Assembly (NCBI GenBank): GCA_033030425.1
Contig: JAUFSD010000010.1
Span: forward strand, 372,001-436,000
Source of the DNA: Verpa conica
Lineage: Eukaryota; Ascomycota; Pezizomycetes; Pezizales; Morchellaceae
Length of the DNA stretch: 64,000 bases
Reading direction: 5' to 3'
Part shown: piece by piece, positions 32,396 to 44,014 of the stretch
Position numbering within the stretch: position 1 is the first letter of the stretch
Layout: each line of letters starts with the position of its first letter
Notes under the pieces: model-generated
Told to the model about the DNA's origin: nothing
Seen by the model: only the letters and a program-made list of their open reading frames with translations
Database searches by the model: none
Program-made: the position numbers and the translations under genes

Positions 32396-35321
32396 GGTAG
32401 TGCAACAGAAATAGCCTAAAACAAGCGCCTGAATAGTTGATGGGAAATACACGGTGGAGTGCAGTGGAGCTATTGGGGGATTTGTTAACGCGATGTTTGA
32501 ACCAATCAAATAAAGTGGAACATTGACTATTGGGCTTATTATGTCTTTCATGTATTTCATTATATAAGTAGGATAATTGGCGGCTACTGTCACTGAATTC
32601 AATCGAAATATGGTTCCGCACACTTTAATTAGGCCACCTTTTGCATGCTAGGAAAAAGTATCATCTAGTTAGTGAGTTCTGGTACAAAAGGTTGGGGGAG
32701 CCTAAGGCAGTATCTATAAGTACAGGAAGATTACTTTACACGAATACGGGTTAGTGGTTGTGGAGGTACGAGTTGCTGTATGGGGCAAGCCCGGAAAGGA
32801 TATATTCTTAGAGTTGCGCGCGCAATGATGCAAACTACGCAAGAAATAGGCAGTCATCGGTAAACAGCTATGTATCGATTGTAGCCGGCAGCGGTGGATC
32901 CGTATATGATGTCATTGGAGTATATGTAAGGTATATAATGTCAGACTTGTGCCCGCCCCCCCAAGATTATTCACCCTCTTTGCCACCATGCGCTTCCATA
33001 ACTATTCAGACTCCCTGATTGATTTCAAATCCGTGTATTTAGTTCTTTCGGTTACTTGAGATTAAAACCGTGGGGTCGCGTCGTGGTTAATTAATAGGGT
33101 TTCATTTATATTACGGTCGCGACCACAAGGGTACTCCTAGCTACTCCACAGCGATACTAACCTTAATTTGAGTAACACACTCGATGAAGAAATAAGTGTA
33201 GGAGTGAGGCCAGAGGGCCTTTAAAAGTGTATTTTTTATGCATATGTTATACGAGATTAAGCTTGACTCCTTGTACGACTGTCATAAACGAGGGGTAAGT
33301 GTAGTTAAGGCAGGAACCTTCCGAATAAGCACCGCCCCAAGTGCCGAAAGAGCAGTGTGCCCTTGAAAAGATAGGCTAAGACAATAGAAAATTCACTAAA
33401 AAGTGCATTTATTCGTACTATTGTAGTGTGAAGTTGTAATTAGACACTGGTCAAAAAGCCTGGGTTTTAATAGTGTACTTTTATCCCGAAATTATTCTTA
33501 TATCAAGTCTGATTAGGCAGAGTCGAGAAGTTGAAATGTAACTTAGTGAATTATGTGCTTGAAATATGAAAACTCATAAATTTCCCCGCCTGGTATCAAT
33601 CTGATATATTCGTGGTTATGCTACTCTACGGGAAAAACGGTATCTGGCTAGAGAAAGATTAGGCGCATACAATGCCAAGAACAAAATTTGTAGGTATACT
33701 CCACGCTAACAAAATACTTATATCAATAAGGCACGAGTGACGCATAAGTTTACATCGACAATTGTATAAAGATAATTTCTGTTATGGACTAGTGCCAAGA
33801 CTAGTGCCAAGGTAAGTCACGTGATAAGTGCCCCCTTGCCTAAAGTAACACCAAGACAAAATAAGACTTGGAAGGTGTTACATGAAATAGAGAGCTTAAG
33901 GTCTCTGAATACATAGAGCCTTGACATACCAAATTCCCAGAGAGAGGGAGTCGATATTTTAGAGTGTACTGAAAGACGGAAGTAGCCGAGCGAAACCGGA
34001 TACGGATAACGGATCTTCAATTGGGTACCCTTCCGACTTTAGTACGGTGAAAACGGAGGAGACGATATAAGGTAGAAATGTATACAGCAAGTACTATAGT
34101 GTAGACCATTGCGGTAAGTTAATTGAACGGCCTTTTTAAAGTTATTTTAGCTGTCGCTATGTACTCCTCATAATGGAGGAATAATGGGAGGGGGTTTCTG
34201 ACCGGTTCGCATTCACGGCCTTCGCCATTATCTCATTGTTATTTTTTTAGAGCTGAGTTTAGTTTCAGTGCTTGAGATATTGAAGGGTTTCGAAGGATAG
34301 TAGCTGGTTGAGGAAGGTATCTTTCGAGCATCTTAATTCGAGCACCTATAAATCAAGTGATCAGAAGCTTCGAGCCCCAATACCAGCTAAAAACTTCAAC
34401 ATCTACGCCATAATAAGCAATTTAATAAGGATCTTATTACTTAAGTAGGGATATACTTCGGGGATATCCGCTGGGTAAAAGATGTCAAAGGAACCGGCAA
34501 TCGCCTAGCTTGGCAAACGGTCTAGATTATATAAATTTTGGGGGAAATCGTGAGTATGTTGACACCTACAGATATTCTTATTTGCCTTTTTAAGCAAATT
34601 TACCGACTCTGTACGTAGGGCGATAATGTTATGGGAAGTACGTATTCCAGAAGTTTGAAGATCGACCCGCTTAGAAATTCCGAGGTGATCTATAATATAT
34701 TACTTGGCAACAAGTTGCCGTTAAGCGGATATTAATCTGATTGGGCTTCCTTATCCCACAATGTCCTTATGATTAACTCATTTATCCCTTATCCCGTTAC
34801 TTTGGTTTTCGGGTTTCTGACTAATTAATACCCTTCCAGATATGGCAGCACAGTATTGAGTAAATTGGGCTATTCCTTGTACTTATAGATTGGGATGTAA
34901 TCATTACGTTAACTCCCTACCATAGTTAATAAGAATTTATTATTAGTTGAGCCTTAGTAGAACCCTAGATAACTCACGACTTGAAGTTTCATAGCATATG
35001 CGGCTATACTTGCCTAGATATGAATTACTTGAATTCCCGAAACATATCCGTTAAGATATACACAGCCACATATTCTTATCTCCAGTTCTTTGATTGCTCA
35101 ATGTCCAATGATTTAATTTTCTTTGAAACGGAATTAGTTTACTAATATCTCACCCCGATATCGGCAAACTCTTGACCCTCCTCCCGAGAAAAACACCCCG
35201 CATGGATTTGCCAAGGTAAGAAACAAACTTTATCACTGTATCTTTACTATTGATTGGAAGAAATGTTATAAAAGCCCTTGGCCCCGCTGTAAAAAGCCGA
35301 CATATCTCTAGATGGTAAGTC
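32396..35321. other. gene-free AT-rich stretch
   Basis: I see no supported gene in almost 3 kb. A short direct duplication (GACTAGTGCCAA twice, about 33787-33812) is present. Confidence 0.5.
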
Positions 35322-36470
35322 TTGAGTTATAGACCCCTAATTGGCATTTTCTCGACACATAGTGTATTCCTGACAATATTGAGCGCAGATACAAAGCTTC
35401 AATTTGGCGGTATCTTTTGTAAATACTACTTGAGCAACATCCAACTATCTGATTATGCCACAATCAAAGCTAGTGAAACCTTCAAGACCAGTGTGGAGCT
35501 TGCAGGCCTTTACGACTATATTTCTGAGGGCCCTTACAGAATTTATGCTCATGGTGGTTTCTGTACGTTGAGGCTGGCATTAACCCGACTTCATTGCATT
35601 CGAAAGCAACAAAATTCGACTCGTGGTTGATGTCGAGGCTACATCAAATAGGTGGGTCTTTGGTCAAGATTCTTGGGAAGTGGTCATAACCGGATCCTTA
35701 AGAACCCGCCAAACTGCTTTGCTCAGAGGACTCACAAATACTGTTACCTTTGCAACCTAGGTCGCCACAGCTGCGGCACCCGGCTTCCCTACAAAATAAG
35801 TCGCACTTTCTTTTTCCGCGCCGAGTTAGGCATTACCGACTTTACTAACTTTACGCACTAAACAAAAGGTTCTCAGAATACTCAGAACTTCTACCTCTGC
35901 TCGCTTCACTATGGCGGTTCACTTAGGGTAGTTATAAGTGCTGCTGCTTCTACTGCCATGGATTTGTTCGTTATTACTACACATGCACTGACCCGTATAG
36001 ATACTGCTCTAGCAAGTACAAGCCCCACTACTAGCCGGATTATTTCTCAGGATGTCTACTTACAGATGACTAGTGTTATTGCTTGGAGCTTGGCATCTTC
36101 CAATATTATTACGGATGTAGGTCATATACTAATTAATTTTTATAGGCCGTAAAAGCTAGCTAATTATATATAAAGCCAGTGCGATATCTTTTACAACAAC
36201 TTGTCAGCTGTTACCAGCACATATCATGGTCAAGGTAAGTCTTCAGCATCTTATACTAGCCTAGATTAACACTTTTAACCTGTAATAGACCAATTCACAA
36301 CTGTTCTTCATGAACTGGCCCATGTACTTATGATTGATTCATTTATTCATGAACTGACCCATGCCCCTGGCGCCTACTCCCCGGAACCGATAACAACGCA
36401 TATGAGTACTCTACATCGATCGCTTTGAGTTTATTAGCTGCCATTTCAATACTGATACTTATTCTCTGTA
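35322..36470 (+). pseudogene. M35 deuterolysin-type metalloprotease, decayed
   Basis: Blocks of a deuterolysin (neutral protease 2) appear in order but in broken frames. First comes a propeptide-like part (LQFGGIFCKYYLSNIQLSDY, TFKTSVELAGLYDYISEG) and NKIRLVVDVEATSN. Next come YYTCTDPYRYCSSKYK (about 35972-36020, like the YYCTD-C-S block) and DIFYNNLSAVTSTYHGQ before an intron with a GTAAGT donor near 36235. Then follow the zinc-binding signature FIHELTHAPGAYSP (about 36340-36385), the HE-x2-H-APG region of M35, and finally NTDTYSLYAQ. Multiple stops and frame changes separate them. Family members are secreted zinc endopeptidases; this copy cannot encode one. Confidence 0.75.
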
Positions 36471-37627
36471 TGCCCAGGGTAAGTTGGTCCTTAGATATCC
36501 TTCAGGCTATAAAGACCAATCTAAATTTCTCGATTAGCTATCTACCTCAGCTGTTAAAGCATGAAGCTACGTACTTTGTCTGTTGGATCAAAGCCGGGAA
36601 AATTATTATATTTTATAACAAACTAGAATCTATAAGTTTAGAAAATGGGCCAAAGCCCGATAACCGGCTAATTATACCGAGTGATACTTCATGATCCTGG
36701 TGACACAAACCACCGCATATCAGGCGATCGGATAAAGCTAGCAAGCTATAAAATCAGTGATACAAACTTTTGTATGGCAAATATGATTTCGCGATATTTT
36801 TCTTTACCATTTACAAAGTTTGAAAGTCGGATTGTTCCCCGCTCGGTACATTAGAACCTTGTGTAGATCATTAGTACATGTCAGGGGTTTAGCCGGAGAC
36901 CATGTGTTTTTTATGCCCTGAATCTGGGTGTTACACCATTGTTTCCAGCCTTGCCTTATCTCATGCTTCTTTACTCTAATATCATCATCTTGCGGGTGAT
37001 TGTTGCGCTTAACTCACAATTCTTGAAGATTTATCATATTTACATTATCTTCCTTTAATCCGAACTTATCGTTTTCATCGCACTCCTTGGAAATCCTTAA
37101 AATGTGGGTCCTGCATGAAAAATCTATATTTATCTTCTTATCGCAATGCGGCGAGAACGACCAAAAAAAGCGGCCCTTTAGTGCCGGCCGCAAGGGATTG
37201 GATAACATGAATCAATATCTTAGACCTCATTCAAGATCATAGGTGTGAAAATGCTGTGTTTCACTAGCAATCTAAATCACAAGGTATCACTCATTCAAGT
37301 AGTAGGGGGCTATCATAAACTACCTGTAAGTGTTTGACTAATGATTTAAGTAATCTGTTCAGATTTCCTATGGGATATATATCAACATTCAAGACATCAA
37401 TCATTATGTTTTTCCGGCACCATTTATTGGGCCTCAACTTCATAGTAACCCGAGACTAATGCATACTCATAAGTCCGTCTCGCGTCAGCGCTACCACCCA
37501 AAATTAGCAAGGTTCATGCAAAAGATCACCAGCACCCAGGCGGCGAATGTGGCCCCCTGAAGAACTAGGAGAGTTACGGAGTCCCGTAAAACTCTTGATG
37601 GTCGCTTAAGATCAGAGGTAGTACTCA
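36471..37627. other. stretch without a supported gene
   Basis: I see no supported gene; a possible 3' exon of the next gene lies near 37491-37560. Confidence 0.35.
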
Positions 37628-38516
37628 CTAACTGCTTGTGACCACCGCAACCCTTGGACAGGCAAAGGTACGGTCCCAAACACCCCCACGAACACCTTGC
37701 AAGACCAGGAATCTATCCATCTTACAATGACATATTATAGCCCAAAACCGCCGAGACCCATATCCGGCTCCAATACCTATCTCTTCCGAATTCCTTTCCG
37801 CCGAGTCGTACTGGTGGAAGTTGATTATGCCGAGAAAGTGCTGTTTCAAATTGCACAGTATATTTGTTGCTGGATCATCGTCGTTTCCGCCGGCCTCAGG
37901 CGGCGAGTGTAGGAAGTTCCGTACCCATTTTAAACAGTTCTGGCTTAGGATGTCGATTAAGGCGTTACTGCTTTCGTTGTCGTTTAACTGCTGAAGGCTC
38001 AATGACACCTCCGACTGGAAAATGTACCCAACCTGGAATGGGTTCTGGATCGTCGGGTCGCTATTACACTGCCGTTTAGGGTTGACGACGAAGGTCCGGA
38101 GCTTTCGAGTATCAATACCACACACCAGTTGCGACTCTTGTTGTAGCGGCCGAGAAATATGGAGGTGGAATCGGTTTAAAAGTTTCTTGTCCTGTAGGAT
38201 GTCTTCGTATAGTTTGTAAATCGTACGACAAGTAAGGAGGGCATGATATACATCGCGTGGGTTGGAGTCGAAAGTATCGTGCCGTTGAAAGAACCCGTAG
38301 AGATGTTCATGCGGGGCCTTCTGAATAGCAGCTGGTAACTCTAAGTAGAAGAGGATACGTCTGAGAACAAGGTTGGGAAGATTCAGAATATTGGCATGAA
38401 GTTCCTGCTTTAAAGCTCATGCGCATTAGCAGAAATTATAGTTTAAGCCCCCCCATGCACGGGAATCATACTTACATTTTGGTAATTTGACCTCATTGAA
38501 ATACCAGGAGAGCTCA
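37628..38516 (-). CDS. F-box-like protein, 5' end unresolved
   Basis: A long minus-strand frame runs through the first ATG at 38125 back to about 38415. A 60-nt intron (38416-38475, GTAAGT donor, GCTAATG branch) joins it in frame to another exon starting near 38516 (ELSWYFNEVKLPK). The joined protein of ~275 aa contains ILNLPNLVLRRILFYLE, YHALLTCRTIYKLYED and KLLNRFHLHI, which resembles an F-box followed by helical sequence. The C-terminal half is rich in Asn/Ser/Asp. F-box proteins usually recruit substrates to SCF ubiquitin ligases. The 5' start is not visible; the DNA upstream (38640-38790) has a short ankyrin-like piece, DLMIDNGG, that may be an earlier exon. A donor near 37630 could add a 3' exon. 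Confidence 0.5.
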
Positions 38517-38519
38517 TTA

Positions 38520-41019
38520 CGACGTTCTTAAGGAATTATTCTGTGAAAGATATGAAGAGCTTTGTTGTAGGATCTCACTGTGGGTTGGCTTCTTTAATAA
38601 AGAAGCATTTTCAGCCAAACATTATCGATAGATATATTTCAATGTATATACCTAACCTGTGTACCCCCGTTGTCGATCATAAGATCTAAAGAGCCTCCTC
38701 CTCGCGCGAAAAGAGCCGCCAAATTTTTTTGGAAACGGGTTCGATCTGCTCGGCTCCCATGATTGCTTCTACGATTTCAATACGGGGGGGGGCTCGGTGT
38801 GTAACTCGAGGCGAAATGGATATAGTCATGTTTCACAAGATTGTTCATGCCTTCATTAATGCGTAACCTAGGACTTGTATCGCATTCAGCTTCCAAAAAG
38901 AAAGATATAAGTAGGCACAAGAGCTTACATTGGGTAAAGGTTTCAAGGCATTATTACTTTTCTAAGACGAATACAGGCTAGATAGAGGCTACGGATCCAG
39001 AACTGGTTTGGGCGTTTGTACAATGGACTGGCGTCATGCGTAATGTTTTGTAGCCCTGACAAGAAACCAAAAATACGTGAGAAGACGCCGTTGCTAAAAT
39101 GTCTCAGTAGCAACCCAAAATCTGACAAGTACGGGGTATCGTGGATTCATGACCTATTAGAATCTTAGATCATCAGTGACTATGAGGCGTAAAAGTCAAC
39201 TATCCGTCATTGGGAAGCTGGTCAATGCGAACTATAAAACCCATGGTAATGGAATGGCCGGTAAGCCTCAGCGGCTATCCTATACTCAGCAGCACCCCAC
39301 AGCACAGTAGGTCTTGAATCAATGGTCTCGACTACAGGAAAAGTAATTATATAGGCTTATATAGATTAAATTTCCGGAGATACTAGTATTACTGAGGACG
39401 AAATAACACGTATTGGGGTAGCTTAAGCAGATATGAGCCTTTAATCTCAAATTCTTGACTAGTGATACGCAGCCCTAAATCGGATGGTATTCCGATAAGC
39501 CTAGGGCAGGTGGGACCTAATATATATTCCTATAGAGAAGCATGCATGATATTGATCGGCTGCTGTCGGCTATAGTCCAATAGAACTTCAAAAGTTCCGA
39601 GTGGCCAAGTTACTAATAGATATTAAAACGGGCTGATTTAGGCAGAAGTTGTATAGTAAGGAAGCCACGGGAAGAATATCCAGGGGATTGGAGACGACAA
39701 GATAACTTTCTGACCCCTACACGTCAATCTGACTGATGATCAACCTTTATGGGCTGTTTCTTGGCCAGAAGGTTCCCATTCTCAGCTCAGGAAATAACTC
39801 TCAACCTCACTAAGTCCGGAGGTCCGGAGTTTGCTAGCGATTGAACCACACGTGTTGTGTGAGCGGCACAGCAGAGTATGATCCTCAGCGTTTATAATCA
39901 GGTATCCCATAGCACGGTATACTGTTGACCGTGAAACAGCACTATACCCCACTCCTAAAAAGATGACAAACTATCAATAGTCCGGTGCGGGGAAAGACAG
40001 TGCGATTATTAAGTCGAGGGCCAAAAGAAAAAGCAAGACGTTAATAGGAATACCAAAGCAGTAAAGTTATCCCACAGCGCTTACTGCTACAAGCATAGAA
40101 GATCTGAGGCTAGAAAGCCAAGATACACGCTCATATAATTACAACTTAGCTATGCATAAAGTCCCTGAATATTACTTCACTGTTGTCTACTTATATGCTT
40201 ACATAGGAGATAGTTATTGTAGTTTAGGAATCTCTAGTGCGGAGATTTGCAGAATAGATCATACCATACATGTATACTCAATATCTAAATCATTACATAT
40301 CCCGTTATTTCCATGAGTTTAAATACTTAGCCTTGAAGTCTTTGTGTATTTTGTATCATGGAGAAAGGCATTAATGGCTAAAATAGGCCGAGCCACTCCG
40401 CCACGTGGCTAAGGACCTCAGCCTCCGTTTTACTAAAGCGTCAGGTGGTTTCACATTCGTAATTCTGGAGTAAACTCACGATTTAGGCGGGTTAGGCGCG
40501 GGCAAGGGGCTGAAAACTAACATTCCCAGGGCCCAGCAACTGGGGCATGCCAAGACCGCCAAGAGGCCACCCATTACGCTTACCCGGGGTTAAGCGTTTC
40601 ACGAAGGATCTACTAATAATCACATGAGAATATAATTAATAGAAGGTATATTCAGAGCGTATGCGGTAGTAGTTAAATAGTACGCCAAGCAGTAGATTCA
40701 CTCGCAGCCGCTCGCGTAGTGTTAGGCTGTAGGCAAATATGTAAGGACAGAAAAAGATTAGGCAGCTTGCCTATTCACATATAAAAGAAATTATTCAAGC
40801 CTAAGGCACCGTAGTGGAATTTCTATTCTATGTATATTTTTGACGCTCGGGTCATACTCATACTCACGCAATCGTATGAGAACAAATTCTCAGCACTTGA
40901 TTAAGCATATAAAAGGCTCTCACTCACCAAAATAGGAAAGTAACCTAAACTTCTCTTCACCCTCTCTATCATCCTAAAACAGCATTACGTAAATTGAGTT
41001 TATAAGAATACTTTACTAT
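38520..41019. other. gene-poor stretch
   Basis: Apart from the possible exon fragments at 38640-38790, I see no supported gene, RNA or ordered repeat. Confidence 0.45.
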
Positions 41020-41184
41020 TACAGAACTCTGCCTATAAGAATATTATTTAAAAGGATATTCTTAGAAGGCAGCCCCTCAAAACGCCCTACTAGACTATAT
41101 CTGGAATAATTCCTTCCAGATCTGGCTAGAAATCCTTTGCAATTCTCGGTCCCGGCCGTATTCTTATAGACAGAGTCGCCTGTA
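41020..41184. mobile_element. MITE, family C, copy 1
   Basis: A 165-bp element with imperfect terminal inverted repeats: TACAGAACTCTGCCTATAAG with AATA on the left, and the inverse of TACAGGCGACTCTGTCTATA with AGAATA on the right. The terminal TA may be the target duplication. An internal hairpin GCCTATAAGAATAT / ATATTCTTAGAAGGC is also visible. It lies ~80 bp beyond the stop codon of the charged-protein gene at 41264-41716. Confidence 0.65.
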
Positions 41185-41263
41185 TCCGATATAATACCGG
41201 CTGAACCTCTACCTAGCCCCCCTCCCTTCCTTCCAACAAATCATAGAGCACGCACTAAATAAC

Positions 41264-41716
41264 CTATTTCTTCTTCAAAGTAAGTCGTCTCTTAATCCTG
41301 ATGATTCTGCTAACCTTACCCGTTTTATCACCATCATCTTTCTTCCCAATTGGCCTCCGGATTCTTCTGATGATTCTGACGCCAAAGTCCCTCAATCGAT
41401 CACGTCTGCGCTGACGCGGAGCCTCTCCACCCGCAGCATCGGCAGCTGAATTAGTAATAGCTACCACTCCCGGAGGCGGGAATGCACGCCAGACATCGGT
41501 TTCAGGATGAAAATACATAGCAACATCACCTTCAGTAAAGTCCTCTGGAGGGTATTCTACTGCAGGTCTTGGAGTATTTGGAGGCCCGGCCTCCTCTTCA
41601 TCGCTATCCCTGGTGTAGTAGAACTCGTCATATGTATAGCCTGCTGGATCAGACGCACGGGCATCAGCAAGGACGGCTGCAATCTCTTCTTCAGTTGGAG
41701 TACGTGGTCGGTCCAT
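41264..41716 (-). CDS. small charged protein, paralogue of the 51.7-kb gene
   Basis: A single-exon 150-aa gene. The ATG is at 41716 and a TATATATA box lies ~115 bp upstream (41831-41838, minus strand). The N-terminus MDRPRTPTEEEIAAVL resembles NRPRTAEEVWKQI of the gene at 51710. The C-terminal half carries MYFHPETDVWRAFPPP, then a variable linker, then the basic helix RDRLRDFGVRIIRRIRR and KKDDGDKTGKVSRI. The 51.7-kb protein has IYFDVELQRWRVIP, RHRLKDLGKSIIRNLKDI and RKKDGDKD in the same order. So the two define a family with a YF-x2-E-x3-WR-x2-P motif and a basic RL-K/R-D-x-G-x2-IIR tail. I know of no named domain matching this. The basic tail could bind nucleic acid or membrane (inference). 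Confidence 0.7.
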   Translation of the reverse strand: MDRPRTPTEEEIAAVLADARASDPAGYTYDEFYYTRDSDEEEAGPPNTPRPAVEYPPEDFTEGDVAMYFHPETDVWRAFPPPGVVAITNSAADAAGGEAPRQRRRDRLRDFGVRIIRRIRRPIGKKDDGDKTGKVSRIIRIKRRLTLKKK

Positions 41717-41849
41717 GGTATTGTTAGTTTGTTGGTTATTAGAAAGTCTTGTGGTTTAGGTAAACTGTATTGTACTATTGGTCTGGTAGTGTACTGATAA
41801 TGAGAATAGAACTGGGTTATTTAGTCCCTCTATATATATTCAAGGGTTC

Positions 41850-43036
41850 AAATTGACGATAAGGTAAACTTGAAGATACTTTGATTTCATGTTTTACTTT
41901 GATTGTGAAAATATATGCTAGATCTCCTTCAACTCGAGTGTGTTGAAATTCTGTGCTATAACGCATACAAACTAAGGGTTGAGTGTTAGACTTGAGAGCA
42001 GAAATATAAATTCAAGTGAGACCATACAGGTATCGCTCTTGGATAAAACATTTGATAAGTAGATTTATTTCAAGCTAACCAGGAGATAACCAAAATCTGA
42101 AGTAGACTGTAGATAAGCGAGTAGTACCAGATATGTTTTATTATCGACAACTAAAAATCTATCGGTAGGTTCATGTAATTAATGATGAAATAAGGAAATG
42201 AGAAGTCTAGCGATACATCCAGGTCTAGGTTTATCCTCCGACCAATCAACTAATAATTCATCTGCTTAGTCATCTAAAATAGCTACGCGTTAATACATAC
42301 ATTTCCCGCCAAAAACTACTCTGTATCAGGATGAGGGCCCTTCCATCTTAATTGTAAGGCCCCTATTACAATTTGATTATTTCCTTATATTGCGCTTGAT
42401 AGTCCGTGGCTCTAGACCGTCATCTGAGCTGGCCCAGTCTCAGCCGATCATTCCGTAGTATCCCGGCCGGGGTTCAAGTTGGTAGCTTGATGCCGACCTG
42501 CCGGCGCTCTAGCTTATTTCAGCCTAGTGACTACGAGTGATGGACCATGATTAGCCTTAGGCCATGCCGATTCCCCGTCTTCAACGGCTATGACATATCT
42601 CCAGAAATCAAGCTGAACCCCCGGGGCGGACACGTATGTGCTCAAGTAAGTACGGTTCACACAAAGCGAGCAAGTAATAAAATGTCTTGGCCGTCCAATG
42701 GGCCAAGAAAAGCCACTTTTTTCCTCCAAGACAAAATCGCTCATGGAAAACATGGCCTAATTTACCATAGGCCTGGACCAACCCACATACGCAACTAGTC
42801 CGCAGATCAATGCTTGTGTTGTGGCTGAGCTGAGCTGGTATCTGTGCAGATACCCGTCTTAATCCTATTCAGCACTTTTTTTCGCCGGGCTTGCCGGTGC
42901 ACTCCATAGAACCAACGTCAAAGTCCCAGATTATAAGTGCTGAAGCAGATAGATGCCCATGACGCGGCTTTGTGTGCCGACTGAATCTATCGCAGGTTTC
43001 TCCGGGTCTCAGTGCAAAATCCTGCTCAAGAATGGG
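41850..43036. other. stretch without a supported gene
   Basis: Overlapping frames on both strands at 42514-42798 have no recognisable motif. I see no ordered repeats. Confidence 0.4.
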
Positions 43037-43045
43037 GTATATAAG
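43037..43045 (+). promoter_or_regulatory. TATA box of the CVNH gene
   Basis: GTATATAAG within GGGGTATATAAGGTGG, about 120 bp before the ATG at 43162. The leader between them is CA-rich, as in highly expressed fungal genes. Confidence 0.6.
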
Positions 43046-43161
43046 GTGGTCTTTTGTCACCCCCCTCCCTAGAGCTCCAGCTTTCATCAAGAAACACTAC
43101 AACACTAATCTTAATACAATAACCCGCAAAACTCACAAAATCCCCACTTATATCAACCAAC

Positions 43162-44014
43162 ATGGCTGGAAACTTCTCCCAAACGTCCCAGAACATCTAT
43201 CTCATTGATGGTCGCATGCTCGAGGCCGAATGTGTAAACGAATACGGTGAATGGGTCAGATCATCGCTCGACCTAGATTCATGTATTGGAAACCTCAACG
43301 GTATGTATCTTTGCATAAAGGTTTTGTATATTCGAGTTATCTAACCTGGAATAGGCTGGCTTGCCTGGGACAGTTGCGGGTTCGCCGAGACTGCCGTCAA
43401 TGTGGCACTTGTCGAGGGCGGAACCAAGCTCGAAGCTTGCCTCACCAGAGCTGATGGATCGGAGAGTGAATATCAAGGCATCTACCTGAACGAGCGGATC
43501 GCAAATGACAATGGACGTCTAGTATTCCGTAAGTAGCCTCTATTACTCTATTTATATATTATACATAGAAGGCCTATCATAGTATGAATTTATGCTGATA
43601 TCTACCGATATAGTATGCTCAACTGGATTCCAAGGTTCTGGGCTCCAAGGGGTTGGGTTCCCAGAAGAGGTTGTAGTCGAGGAGGATATTGGCTTCCGGG
43701 GAGCGATCGATTACGAAGAAGACAGAATTGCGCAAGATGTTGGAGTGATCCGAGGGGTCGTTGACTACGAGGAAGACAAAGTCCGGGGAGAGATTGACTA
43801 TGAAGAGAATAGAGTTCGACAAGATTTTGAGGGGATCCGGGGAGCGGTTGACTACGAAGAGGACCGGGTCCGGAACGATATTCAATACGAAGAAGACAGA
43901 TTTCGGAACGATGTTGAATACGGCGAAGAGAGAGTCCTGGGGGGAGTTGAATTCCGAGAAGATATTGGATTCCGGGAAGATATTGGGCTCCAAGAGGAGG
44001 TAGTGATATATTAG
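43162..44014 (+). CDS. CVNH (cyanovirin-N homology) lectin with acidic repeat tail
   Basis: Exons 43162-43300, 43355-43528 and 43614-44014 join through 54-nt and 85-nt introns (phase 1 both) to 237 aa. Residues 1-~105 form a complete CVNH domain: GNFSQTSQNIYLIDG, LEAECVNEYGEWVRSSLDLD, CIGNLNGWLAW, then the second half with ETAVNVALVEGGTKLEACL, YLNERIANDNGRLVF. CVNH domains are mannose-binding or orphan carbohydrate-binding folds in filamentous ascomycetes, including truffles. There is no signal peptide, as is common for the family. From ~106 the protein changes to an acidic, repetitive tail with about eight copies of a D/EYEEDRVR-type unit (AIDYEEDRIAQD, VVDYEEDKVRGE, AVDYEEDRVRND) flanked by EDIGFRED motifs. 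The tail is encoded by one exon and is not part of the canonical fold. Confidence 0.88.

Noticed and set aside
39825..39870. GGTTCAATCG on the minus strand suggesting a tRNA B box
   Set aside because: No acceptor stem or A box in range.
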